Shown here: positions 56,137 through 64,000 of the stretch, in pieces
Layout: each line of letters begins with the position of its first letter
Numbering within the stretch: the stretch's first letter is position 1
NCBI GenBank assembly: GCA_037481875.1
Contig: JBBFKY010000005.1
Coordinates: 124,001-188,000 of the forward strand
DNA length: 64,000 nucleotides
Reading direction: 5' to 3'
From: Desulfosoma sp.
Lineage (GTDB): Bacteria > Desulfobacterota > Syntrophobacteria > Syntrophobacterales > DSM-9756
Program-made: the position numbers and the translations under genes
Notes under the pieces: generated by a model
What the model saw: the letters and a program-made list of their open reading frames with translations, nothing else
What the model was told of the DNA's origin: nothing
Database searches by the model: none

Positions 56137-58626
56137 TTACATCACGATGTTGACCAGTTTCTTCGGCACCACAACGACTTTCCGCACCGGCTTGCCTCCT
56201 AGAAAACTCTGAATCTTAGAGTCTTTCAGAGCAGCTTCTTTTAAAGCTTCCTCGGAAATGTCCGCTGGAACCATGAGCCGGCTTCGTAATTTACCGTTCA
56301 CCTGAATCACCACGAGAACGGTATCCGCCGTCAAGGCCTCTTCTCTGTAGGAAGGCCAAGACACCTTGGCGACGCTGGCAGGCATGCCCAGTTGGGTCCA
56401 GAGTTCTTCAGCGATATGGGGAGCCATGGGAGAAAGCATCAGAATAACCGATTCAACGGCTTCCCGAAGAACAGGCCAGCACGCGGAATCTTGCCTGGCT
56501 TTGTCCAGGCACCCGTAGATCTCATTGACCAGTTCCATGATGGCGGCAATAGCCGTGTTGAAATGGAATCGCTGCTCGATATCTTCGGTGACTTTCTTGA
56601 TCGTCTGATGGGTTTTGCGATGAAGACTTTGAAGTTCCTGTGTCAGGGGTTCGCTTCCATCATAAGGGCGCACGGCTTTGAGTTCATCCAGGTTTTCTGA
56701 GACCAGTCGCCACACACGCCCTAGAAAACGGTAGGCCCCTTCCACTCCCTGGTCGCTCCATTCCAGCTCCTTTTCCGGCGGAGCCGCAAACAAGCAAAAC
56801 AGCCGGACCGTATCCGCTCCGTAAGTGCGAATCATATCGTCGGGATCCACCACGTTCCCCTTGGACTTGCTCATCTTGGCACCGTCTTTAATCACCATGC
56901 CTTGCGTGAGCAAGTTCGTGAAGGGTTCGTCCACGTGCAGAAACCCCATGTCCCGAAGGACTTTGGTAAAAAACCGGGAATAGAGCAGATGCAACACCGC
57001 GTGTTCAATGCCGCCGATGTATTGATCTACCGGCATCCAGTAACGCACGCGGCGATCGTCCAACGGTCCTTCGTTGTGGTCGGCGCAGGCGAACCTTGCG
57101 AAATACCAGGAAGATTCCACAAAGGTGTCCATGGTATCCGTTTCCCTCTTTCCCGGACCGCCGCATCGAGGGCACGTGGTCTTGACAAAGGCGTCACTGG
57201 AAGGGAGCGGCGAAGCGCCGTTTTCCGGCATTTCCAAATCCAAAGGGAGAATCACGGGAAGATCTTCTTCCTTGACCGGGACCGTTCCGCAACGATCACA
57301 GTAAACGATGGGAATAGGAGCCCCCCAGTAACGTTGTCGAGAAATGCCCCAATCCCGAAGCCGATATTGCACGGTCAAACTGCCTTGTCCTTTGGCTTCC
57401 AGATCCCGAGTGATGGCTTCGCGGGCTTGTTGGGAGGACATGCCTGAATAAGGGCCGGAATTAATAAGAATGCCGTCCTCTTCAAAGGCATGAGTCAGAT
57501 CTTCTGCAGCAGGCTCGGAAGCCGCCTCGCTTTCTTTGATGACCACTTTGATGGGTAATCCGTATTTTCGAGCGAACTCAAAGTCCCTCTGATCATGTGC
57601 CGGAACGGCCATAACGGCACCCGTGCCGTATTCCATGACCACGAAATTGGCCACAAAGATGGGCATACGCTCTTGGGTCATAGGATTGATACAATAAGAA
57701 CCCGTGAATATACCTTCCTTTTCCAAAAGCCCTACCGTACGGTCACCCCGTTTGGCCTGTTTCGCTTTTTCCACAAAAGCCAAAACGGCCTGTTCCTCGT
57801 CATGCCCTCGGCACAGTTCCGCCACCATGGGGTGTTCCGGAGCCAAGCTCATAAAGGTGGCTCCAAACAGCGTATCGGCTCGGGTCGTAAAAACTTCGAT
57901 AAAACCTTGACCCGACGCTAAAGGAAATCGAATGGTGCTGCCGTAGCTTTTACCGATCCAGTTCCGCTGCATGGTCAACACCCGCTCCGGCCAGCCAGGA
58001 AGCTTGTCCAACCATTCCAGAAGCTCTTCCACATAGTCCGTGATCTTAAAAAACCATTGCTCCATTTCCTTCTGAACCACAGGCTGGTCACAACGCCAGC
58101 ACGCGCCGTCTTCCACCTGTTCATTGGCCAAAACCGTCTGGCAGGTGTTGCACCAGTTGACATAGGATTTCTTCTTGTAAGCCAGTCCCCTCTCAAACAT
58201 CTTGATAAAAAACAACTGCTCCCACCGATAATAGGACGGATCGCAGGTGGCGAATTCTCGGGACCAGTCGTAAGAAAAACCCAACTGTTTAAGCTGGCTT
58301 CGCATGTACTCGATGTTTTCATAGGTCCACTTGGCCGGATGGGTTTTCGCTTTGATGGCCGCATTTTCGGCGGGCATGCCAAAAGCGTCCCATCCCATAG
58401 GATGCAGAACATTGTAGCCTCGCATGGAAAGGAACCTGGCCACCACATCCCCAATGGAATAATTGCGCACATGGCCCATATGAATACGGCCTGAAGGATA
58501 GGGAAACATTTCCAAAAGGTAAAATTTCTTCTTGCCGGGATCTTCAAAAGCTCGAAAGAGCTGTTCCTTTTCCCAGAAATCCTGCCATTTTTTCTCGATG
58601 TTTTTAGGATCGTATCGGCTGTCCAT
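56137..58626 (-). CDS. leuS: Leucyl-tRNA synthetase
   Basis: 829 residues. Class I synthetase with HIGH-type motif [18 protein letters not shown], the editing domain in the middle ([12 protein letters not shown] region, [18 protein letters not shown]), a zinc-binding insert ([20 protein letters not shown]) and the KMSKS loop [18 protein letters not shown] 58626 has GAGGAA about nine bases upstream; the open frame extends to 58794 but is not coding. First gene of leuS-lptE-holA. Confidence 0.98.
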   Translation of the reverse strand: MDSRYDPKNIEKKWQDFWEKEQLFRAFEDPGKKKFYLLEMFPYPSGRIHMGHVRNYSIGDVVARFLSMRGYNVLHPMGWDAFGMPAENAAIKAKTHPAKWTYENIEYMRSQLKQLGFSYDWSREFATCDPSYYRWEQLFFIKMFERGLAYKKKSYVNWCNTCQTVLANEQVEDGACWRCDQPVVQKEMEQWFFKITDYVEELLEWLDKLPGWPERVLTMQRNWIGKSYGSTIRFPLASGQGFIEVFTTRADTLFGATFMSLAPEHPMVAELCRGHDEEQAVLAFVEKAKQAKRGDRTVGLLEKEGIFTGSYCINPMTQERMPIFVANFVVMEYGTGAVMAVPAHDQRDFEFARKYGLPIKVVIKESEAASEPAAEDLTHAFEEDGILINSGPYSGMSSQQAREAITRDLEAKGQGSLTVQYRLRDWGISRQRYWGAPIPIVYCDRCGTVPVKEEDLPVILPLDLEMPENGASPLPSSDAFVKTTCPRCGGPGKRETDTMDTFVESSWYFARFACADHNEGPLDDRRVRYWMPVDQYIGGIEHAVLHLLYSRFFTKVLRDMGFLHVDEPFTNLLTQGMVIKDGAKMSKSKGNVVDPDDMIRTYGADTVRLFCLFAAPPEKELEWSDQGVEGAYRFLGRVWRLVSENLDELKAVRPYDGSEPLTQELQSLHRKTHQTIKKVTEDIEQRFHFNTAIAAIMELVNEIYGCLDKARQDSACWPVLREAVESVILMLSPMAPHIAEELWTQLGMPASVAKVSWPSYREEALTADTVLVVIQVNGKLRSRLMVPADISEEALKEAALKDSKIQSFLGGKPVRKVVVVPKKLVNIVM

Positions 58627-59003
58627 GTCACCGTTCCTCACGTGTGGTTTGACCGGCTGAAGCCGGTAGGCGAATGCAACGGTCAAAAGCGCTTGCCTTG
58701 TAGCACAGGCGCCCTTGAATCGCAACGGTGCATACCAACAGGAGTACGGTGGAAACACCGCAAGGGTCCGGCCAAAGCCTTTGAACCCCTCCACGGCTTA
58801 TTTCACCCGGGAATGGCAAGGCCTTTCCCGACAGTGGATCAGGAAAGTAGAAAGCATGCAAGAAATGATTGGAGAAGAGAATTTGAAAGGGAAAGAAGAG
58901 ATGTGGAAGGCCAAATTTTTGGTGAAAAAACTCCGCTATGAGCCGCATCGGGAAGGTGTCAAGGCGCAGGGAACGGCATAAAACCTCGACACCCCAATCC
59001 CGC
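58627..59003. other. 377-base region between leuS and the ParA gene
   Basis: No established gene. It would hold the leuS promoter (minus strand). A 41-codon plus-strand frame (58856-58981) has a weak AGGAAAG box but no recognisable product. No T-box, riboswitch or terminator is seen. Confidence 0.5.
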
Positions 59004-59948
59004 TCAACTCAAAAGGGTCTCATCTCCAGCCACCCGGCGAACCAAGTCGCGATAGTCCCTGGCTCCAGGAGATCCCGGCGCATATTCGTAAATGGTCTTG
59101 CCATACCCGGGCGCTTCGGACAGCCGCACGTTGTAACGAATAGGGGCACACATCCGGCTGTTGTAATGGGCGCTCAGCTGCTCGAGGATTTCTTCCGATT
59201 GCTTGACACGCTTGTCCAGGAAGGTGGGTACCACGTATTTGAGTGCAAGATCTTTGTGATAGTTCTGGACGGAGGCCAGGCTTCGACTGAATTCCAAAAG
59301 ACCTTGAATGGCCATCACTTCCAGACTTACCGGAATCAAGACTTCCTTGACATAAAACAGCACGTTGATGGTCAACACATCCCATCCCGGCGAAGTATCC
59401 ACAATCACGTAATCAAAGCGGTCCTCAATGGGCGTGAGGGCCTCGGTGAGGGTCATTTCCCCGCGAAAGTCTTTGCGTGCAATGAGGCGTTTCACCCCTG
59501 CCAAAGAACGCCCTCCGGCCAGAAGCCACAAGCGCTCTCGAGCCTGGACCAGGCATTCCTCGGGGATAACCTCACCGGTCATGAGTTCCGTGAGACCCGC
59601 TTTTGGCTTCACTCCGAGCATGTAGGACGCCTGCCCTTGCGTGTCGGTATCCACCAAAAGCACTTTAAAACCAGCCATGGCTAATCCCGCGGCAAGATTG
59701 ACCGCCGTGGTCGTTTTGCCCACACCCCCTTTGCTTAAAGAGACGGCAATGCGACGCTTGGGCCATCGCGCCTCCTGAGCCGCCTGTTGAGGCTGCGGCG
59801 CCTTTGCCCCTTCCTGTTCCCCATCGGAAGGTCTCGGTAAGGGAAACCGATGACCGCAAAAGACACATTTTGCGGCCTTCACCTTTTCAGAAAGGCGAGT
59901 CTCATCCACCTTGTGCTGCCGATTGCAGCTGGGACACACGATAATCAT
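59004..59948 (-). CDS. ParA-family ATPase with N-terminal zinc ribbon
   Basis: 314 residues. Residues 1-35 form an MJ0042-type zinc ribbon (Cys5, 8, 28, 31), followed by a Pro/Gln linker and a ParA/MinD ATPase from about 66: deviant Walker A KGGVGKTT (73-80), VLLVDTDTQGQASYMLG and VIVDTSPG. Such ATPases form dynamic patterns on nucleoid or membrane and place cargo. The extra metal-binding head is unusual and may contact a partner. ATG 59948 overlaps the stop of the preceding gene as ATGA and has GAGG upstream. No parS-like repeats are seen nearby. Confidence 0.85.
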   Translation of the reverse strand: MIIVCPSCNRQHKVDETRLSEKVKAAKCVFCGHRFPLPRPSDGEQEGAKAPQPQQAAQEARWPKRRIAVSLSKGGVGKTTTAVNLAAGLAMAGFKVLLVDTDTQGQASYMLGVKPKAGLTELMTGEVIPEECLVQARERLWLLAGGRSLAGVKRLIARKDFRGEMTLTEALTPIEDRFDYVIVDTSPGWDVLTINVLFYVKEVLIPVSLEVMAIQGLLEFSRSLASVQNYHKDLALKYVVPTFLDKRVKQSEEILEQLSAHYNSRMCAPIRYNVRLSEAPGYGKTIYEYAPGSPGARDYRDLVRRVAGDETLLS

Positions 59949-60382
59949 GGGACCTCTTCTCCTGATGACTTCCTGGAAACCTGTACGGTTTCTTTGGGTT
60001 TTCGGCACACCTCGTGAACCATTTGAAACAATCGACTCTTGGGCCCCTTGGCGTCCAGTTCCTGAAGTGCTGTTCGTAAAGCCGTCTCAACGATCACGGA
60101 TTTGGAAATCCTCGGTTTGGATTCATCCGATGGAGCGTCCAACAAGATATGTTGCGCTTTCTCCAAGTGTTGAATGATCAGCTTGGTAAGATAATAGGTA
60201 ACCTTCTTTTTCGGCTGAGCATCTTTGGGCCGAGTCAAAGTCCCTTTGCGGTCATCATGCCCGGCTGAGGCGTTTCGGTGTTCCAAGCGCCTTAAGTAAA
60301 AAGCCAACCGTTCAAGGATGTCGTTTTCTTCTGTGGTGACCTTGGGCTCTTCCCCACGGAGCAAGGCCCCCATAATGTCCAT
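59945..60382 (-). CDS. Ribbon-helix-helix-like partner of the ParA ATPase
   Basis: 145 residues with no family I recognise. The C-terminal half (about 70-135) reads like a ribbon-helix-helix DNA-binding domain: KKKVTYYLTKLIIQHLEKA then RISKSVIVETALRTALQEL, joined by an acidic loop. The N-terminal half is charged and probably disordered. Its stop overlaps the ParA start as ATGA, typical of ParA with its DNA-binding or adaptor partner. ATG 60382 with GGAGG six bases upstream is preferred; an upstream ATG at 60469 would add 29 residues. Confidence 0.55.
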   Translation of the reverse strand: MDIMGALLRGEEPKVTTEENDILERLAFYLRRLEHRNASAGHDDRKGTLTRPKDAQPKKKVTYYLTKLIIQHLEKAQHILLDAPSDESKPRISKSVIVETALRTALQELDAKGPKSRLFQMVHEVCRKPKETVQVSRKSSGEEVP

Positions 60383-60515
60383 CGGTTCCTCCTTACGAGA
60401 CGGCGCCACCGGAGATCCTCCTGTCCAACCCAGCTTTTCAAAGCCCCAAAACAATTCTCCCATGTTCATGCACCTTTGACGGCTTTAGGGGGCTCTGCCT
60501 TCAGAGGCATGTGCC

Positions 60516-60938
60516 TCAATTCTGCTCGAAAAACCGTTCGCGGGCTTTTTGCACGAAATCCACCATGAAATCCCTATCCGCGTCATTTTTCAGTTCGAGA
60601 GAAAGACCGTACAAGAATCCTGAACCTTCAAGGGGGGTCACATGTCGAACGGTTCCGTAAGCCTGAAGATGCCTATCGCCGAACCGCAATTCCACGGAGT
60701 CCAATCCCTGACCGATCTGGGCCAAGTTTCCGGAATCCGCCAAAAATCCCACACCGCCTTCACTGATATTGGCTACACGGAAAGAAACGCCTTGGATGAA
60801 CAAGCTGACCGGTGTTTGTTCGTTGACGGGAACACGAAAGGTTTTTCGAACCACCGTCTGTTCCTCAAAAACACCGGTCAGTTCCAACGTTTCCTCTAAG
60901 TCCTTGAGTTCTTCCAGAAGATTGTCTTTGTTCGTCAT
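60516..60938 (-). CDS. PilZ-domain protein
   Basis: 140 residues. An N-terminal acidic helix leads into a PilZ barrel with the c-di-GMP signature: R31xxxR35 in RKTFRVPV and N57xSxxG62 in NISEGGVGF. It should bind cyclic di-GMP. No other domain is attached. ATG 60938 has GGAGG eight bases upstream. It precedes the RHH/ParA pair by 133 bases on the same strand and may regulate or use it. Confidence 0.88.
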   Translation of the reverse strand: MTNKDNLLEELKDLEETLELTGVFEEQTVVRKTFRVPVNEQTPVSLFIQGVSFRVANISEGGVGFLADSGNLAQIGQGLDSVELRFGDRHLQAYGTVRHVTPLEGSGFLYGLSLELKNDADRDFMVDFVQKARERFFEQN

Positions 60939-61139
60939 CGATGTTTCCTCCATGCCCATGACGGCGTGCCTTGATCTGTTTCAACCATTTTAGTATTCGG
61001 CATCTTGACGGCTGACCTTAAATACTTTTGAAACCGATGCATCCTCAGCCTTCCTTGAAAAAGCGAATGGAGCGCCTTATAGTCAAAGGGCGTCATTGAA
61101 AGACGCATTCAGCGGACAAACCGAAAGGCTAGGTGCCCC

Positions 61140-62933
61140 ATGAGTGATCAGTGCCAAAAATTTCCGGATCAAGAAGAACTGGAAAGGGAGCTCAGCGAAT
61201 TCCTTTCCAAGAAATACGGACGCCAGATCAGGGTCATTTCCCCCATGATGGTTGCCCACCCCAAAGCAGGCGAATCCAAAAAGTCTTCGTCGGAAAAGGT
61301 GCGTCAGATTCAGTTTGACATGAAACCCGAAGAGCTGGAAGCCTACCTCGACCAATACGTGGTCAAGCAGGAGCAGGCCAAGGCCATTTTGGCGACCAAG
61401 ATCTGCACGCATTACAACCGTATCAAGTGGCGCTTGGAACGGGGACATCGAAACGCCGATCCCATCGGGCGCATTAAGAACAACATTATCCTGATGGGCC
61501 CCACCGGAGTGGGGAAAACCTATCTTATCAAGCTGATTGCTCAGAAGATCGGTGTTCCTTTCGTCAAGGGAGATGCCACCAAGTTCAGCGAAACAGGCTA
61601 TGTGGGCGGAGATGTGGAAGACTTGGTGCGAGACCTGGTGCGTGCCGCCGATGATGATCTGGAACTGGCCCAGTACGGAATCATTTACATTGACGAAATC
61701 GATAAGATCGCTTCCTCTTCACAGCTTATCGGACCTGATGTGTCGCGAACCGGTGTTCAGCGAGCCTTGTTAAAGCCCATGGAAGAGACCGAAGTGGATC
61801 TACGGGTTCCTCATGATCCCATCTCCCAACTGCAGGCCATCGAACAATACCGAAGAACCGGCAAAAGGGACAAGCAAACCATCAACACCAAAAACATTCT
61901 CTTTATCGTCAGTGGCGCTTTTAACGGTTTGGCCGAAATCGTCAAAAAACGCCTGCAACAGCAAGGTGTGGGATTTCGCGCCGCCGTTCACAGTCGCACA
62001 GACGACCACAAGTTCCTTCAGCACGTCAAAGCGGAAGACCTCATCGAATATGGATTTGAAAGTGAGTTCGTGGGGCGTCTTCCCGTGATCGCTGTTTTGG
62101 AACCTTTGGAAGTGGAAGATTTGTATCAAATCCTGAAGAATCCAAACAGTCCGATCATTCAAGGGAAAAAAGAGGATTTTCGCTGCTACGGGATCGATCT
62201 TAAATTCCAGGACGAGGCTCTGTGGACCTTGGCGGAAATGGCTTACCAGGAAAGAACGGGAGCAAGAGGGCTGGTGAGTGTCATCGAGCGGATCTTGTTG
62301 GGATTTGAGAAACGCTTGCCGTCCACCTCCATTCGCCATTTGGTGGTGACCAAGGACCTGGTCCTGCATCCCCAGGAAGCTTTGGAAGCCATTCTTAAGG
62401 ATCCGGATTCGCCCCAGCAGCGTGAGCTTTATGAACGGATGGTGCGAGAGGAAAAAGAAGCCGTTCATCAACAGGTCCTCAAGAAAAAGAAACATTACGT
62501 CCACAACTATCCCTTCGTCTTTACGCCGGGACGGTTGGAACTCTTGGTGGATCAGCATGTGAAAACCGGAGAACCCATCGAAGGGCTCTTTGACGCCATG
62601 ATCACCATGTATAACCAGATCAAGGTTTTTGAAGAAGAATTTCACGACCATCAGGGTTTTAAAATCCATTTCGACGATCAGGCTATGACCGCCATTATGA
62701 TCAAGGCCTTGACGGAGGATAAGACAGCCACGGCTGTGTGTCGGGAAATTTCGCGGGATTACGACTATGCCTTTCGACTGGTCGCCGAAAGAAGCGGTCA
62801 GATTCAATTCATTCTCCCCAAGGGTGCCGTGGATGCTCCGGAAGCCTACCTGGATGAACTCATTCGGGACACCTACCGCAAGCACCCTCTCCCTGAGGAA
62901 AAGGCCTCATCGCAGAAAGGATCGACCTCATGA
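61140..62933 (+). CDS. ClpX-like AAA+ ATPase with long C-terminal extension
   Basis: 597 residues against about 420 for ClpX. The AAA+ core resembles ClpX: Walker A GPTGVGKT (120-127), pore loop ETGYVGGD (near 153), Walker B IIYIDEID (181-188) and EFVGRLPVIAVLEPL. The N-terminal zinc-binding domain of ClpX is absent, and the ClpP-docking IGF tripeptide reads VGF (277-279), so ClpP partnership is uncertain. The C-terminal 200 residues have no recognised domain. Its stop overlaps the ahbC start as ATGA. ATG 61140 has a weak site (AGG at about eight bases). Divergent from the PilZ gene. Confidence 0.8.
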   Translation: MSDQCQKFPDQEELERELSEFLSKKYGRQIRVISPMMVAHPKAGESKKSSSEKVRQIQFDMKPEELEAYLDQYVVKQEQAKAILATKICTHYNRIKWRLERGHRNADPIGRIKNNIILMGPTGVGKTYLIKLIAQKIGVPFVKGDATKFSETGYVGGDVEDLVRDLVRAADDDLELAQYGIIYIDEIDKIASSSQLIGPDVSRTGVQRALLKPMEETEVDLRVPHDPISQLQAIEQYRRTGKRDKQTINTKNILFIVSGAFNGLAEIVKKRLQQQGVGFRAAVHSRTDDHKFLQHVKAEDLIEYGFESEFVGRLPVIAVLEPLEVEDLYQILKNPNSPIIQGKKEDFRCYGIDLKFQDEALWTLAEMAYQERTGARGLVSVIERILLGFEKRLPSTSIRHLVVTKDLVLHPQEALEAILKDPDSPQQRELYERMVREEKEAVHQQVLKKKKHYVHNYPFVFTPGRLELLVDQHVKTGEPIEGLFDAMITMYNQIKVFEEEFHDHQGFKIHFDDQAMTAIMIKALTEDKTATAVCREISRDYDYAFRLVAERSGQIQFILPKGAVDAPEAYLDELIRDTYRKHPLPEEKASSQKGSTS

Positions 62934-64000
62934 TCGGTATTTCCAAGCTGTACTGCGGCACCGTGGAACCTTCGGACGCCTTGCGCTACGGTCGCCGCAG
63001 CGGAGAACTCCCTTCGCATCTTTTACAGTTTTCCCAGGACAAAAAGCCTGTCGTGGTCTGGAACATGACCCGTCGATGCAATCTCAAATGCGTTCACTGC
63101 TACGCTCAGGCTCTGGATCGCCATTTTCCCGATGAACTGACCACGGCTGAAGGGAAACTTCTTCTGGACGATTTGGCCGCCTTTGGGTGCCCCGTGGTTC
63201 TGTTTTCAGGTGGAGAACCTCTCATGAGGCCGGATCTCGTGGAACTGGCCGCTTATGCCGTAGAGAAAGGTATGCGTGCCGTTGTTTCCACCAACGGCAC
63301 CTTGATCACGCCCGGCATCGCTCAGGAACTGAGACACATAGGGCTTTCGTACGTAGGCATCAGTCTGGACGGCATGGAATCGGTCAATGATCGGTTTCGA
63401 GGGGTCAAAGGGGCGTTTCAAAGGGCGATGGAAGGGATTGCCGCCTGCCGGGAAGCCGGCATCAAGGTGGGGTTACGCTTCACCATGAATCGACGGAACG
63501 CCGCCGAAATCCCGGCTATCTTTGATCTGTTGGAATCCCAAGATATTCCGAGGGTCTGCTTTTATCATTTGGTGTATGCCGGTCGAGGCTCCAAGCTCAT
63601 GGAAGAAGATCTCACTCATGAAGAAACGCGGCGTGCCGTGGATCTTATCATCGATCGTACAGCGGATCTGCATCGACGCGGAAAACCCAAGGAAGTGCTC
63701 ACGGTGGACAACCACGCCGACGGTCCCTACGTCTACCTGCGCCTGCTTCGAGAAGGGTCTCCTCGAGCACCGGATGTTCTCAAACTTCTGGAAATGAATG
63801 AAGGCAACAATTCCGGGCGAGGAATCGGCTGTGTGAGTTGGGATGGTCAGGTGCATGCGGACCAGTTTTGGAGGCATTATTCCTTCGGCAATGTTCGGCA
63901 ACGACCCTTCAGCGCCATCTGGACCGATCTTTCCAATCCCCTCATGGCTCGCTTGAAGGACAAGAAAACCTACGTGAAAGGCCGATGCGCTCAATGCCGC
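62930..64000 (+). CDS. ahbC: AhbC-like radical SAM enzyme (12,18-didecarboxysiroheme deacetylase), partial
   Basis: 357 codons visible; the 3' end lies beyond the window. The start MIGISKLYCGTVEPSDALRY matches AhbC of the siroheme-dependent heme pathway as I recall it. The radical SAM motif RRCNLKCVHC (CX3CX2C) and the VVLFSGGEP signature follow, and the truncated end (GIGCVSWDG, GRCAQC) begins the auxiliary-cluster cysteines. AhbC removes acetyl side chains on the way from siroheme to heme, typical of sulfate reducers. ATG 62930 overlaps the ClpX-like stop as ATGA. Distinction from AhbD rests on the N-terminus. Confidence 0.82.
   Translation, partial: MIGISKLYCGTVEPSDALRYGRRSGELPSHLLQFSQDKKPVVVWNMTRRCNLKCVHCYAQALDRHFPDELTTAEGKLLLDDLAAFGCPVVLFSGGEPLMRPDLVELAAYAVEKGMRAVVSTNGTLITPGIAQELRHIGLSYVGISLDGMESVNDRFRGVKGAFQRAMEGIAACREAGIKVGLRFTMNRRNAAEIPAIFDLLESQDIPRVCFYHLVYAGRGSKLMEEDLTHEETRRAVDLIIDRTADLHRRGKPKEVLTVDNHADGPYVYLRLLREGSPRAPDVLKLLEMNEGNNSGRGIGCVSWDGQVHADQFWRHYSFGNVRQRPFSAIWTDLSNPLMARLKDKKTYVKGRCAQCR

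Noticed and set aside
58856-58981. 41-codon plus-strand frame between leuS and ParA
   Set aside because: Only a weak AGGAAAG box; no known product and no coupling to a neighbour.
61800-62885. 361-codon minus-strand frame opposite the ClpX-like gene
   Set aside because: Shadow of the ATPase gene; Phe/Leu-rich and without recognisable domain.

Overview
The window looks like chromosomal core DNA of an anaerobic, probably thermophilic, sulfate-reducing member of the Desulfobacterota (Syntrophobacter/Desulfacinum type). This is inferred from gene content, not from a database search. The evidence is a fused ATP sulfurylase/APS kinase, the start of an AhbC-like radical SAM enzyme of siroheme-dependent heme synthesis, a TtuA-like tRNA thiolase (typical of thermophiles), spermidine genes, outer-membrane genes (lptE, lnt) and polyferredoxin/Tat redox proteins. 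I see no prophage, insertion sequence, CRISPR array or rRNA.

Layout. 1-500: tRNA-Lys and tRNA-Arg on the minus strand, with promoter and terminator. 0.9-5.4 kb: a nitrilase-family hydrolase, then sat-cysC with a Yip1-type membrane protein and a DUF6599-like protein. 5.6-10.5 kb: a redox block (Tat DUF362 protein, membrane polyferredoxin, Tat aldo/keto reductase) interrupted by palindromic repeats. 10.6-11.8 kb: a PEP-CTERM protein behind a very good sigma-54 promoter. 11.8-18.8 kb: a eukaryote-like hisHF fusion, a glycerophosphodiesterase, an upp/uraA deletion remnant, ttuA, speE, a radical SAM protein and nadK. 18.9-22.1 kb: a diguanylate cyclase and a polyamine unit (XRE-cupin regulator, speD, speB). 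22.1-26 kb: corC, lnt and prfB with its programmed frameshift.

26-44.5 kb is mostly minus-strand housekeeping: yfcE-like, HIT, lapA-like, mutS, amidase and RNase II in one tightly packed run; gppA-like, guaB, guaA and UPF0280; sppA; and hisC, cmk, rpsA. A YciO-type gene runs the other way. 44.7-54.5 kb: rpoH, an amidohydrolase, an inositol-phosphatase family gene, a small acidic protein, an AEC transporter, pyrB-pyrC with an NtrC-family regulator, greA and rpsT. 54.5-58.6 kb: leuS-lptE-holA. 59-61 kb: a PilZ protein, a ribbon-helix-helix-like protein and a ParA ATPase with a zinc ribbon. 61.1-64 kb: a ClpX-like ATPase overlapping ahbC, which runs off the window.

The less ordinary items are the zinc-ribbon ParA/RHH/PilZ cluster, the ClpX-like unfoldase coupled to heme synthesis, the HIS7-type hisHF fusion, the in-frame upp'-'uraA scar, the altered HxxH motif of the ATP sulfurylase domain, the sigma-54/PEP-CTERM promoter, and a family of at least twelve short intergenic palindromes.
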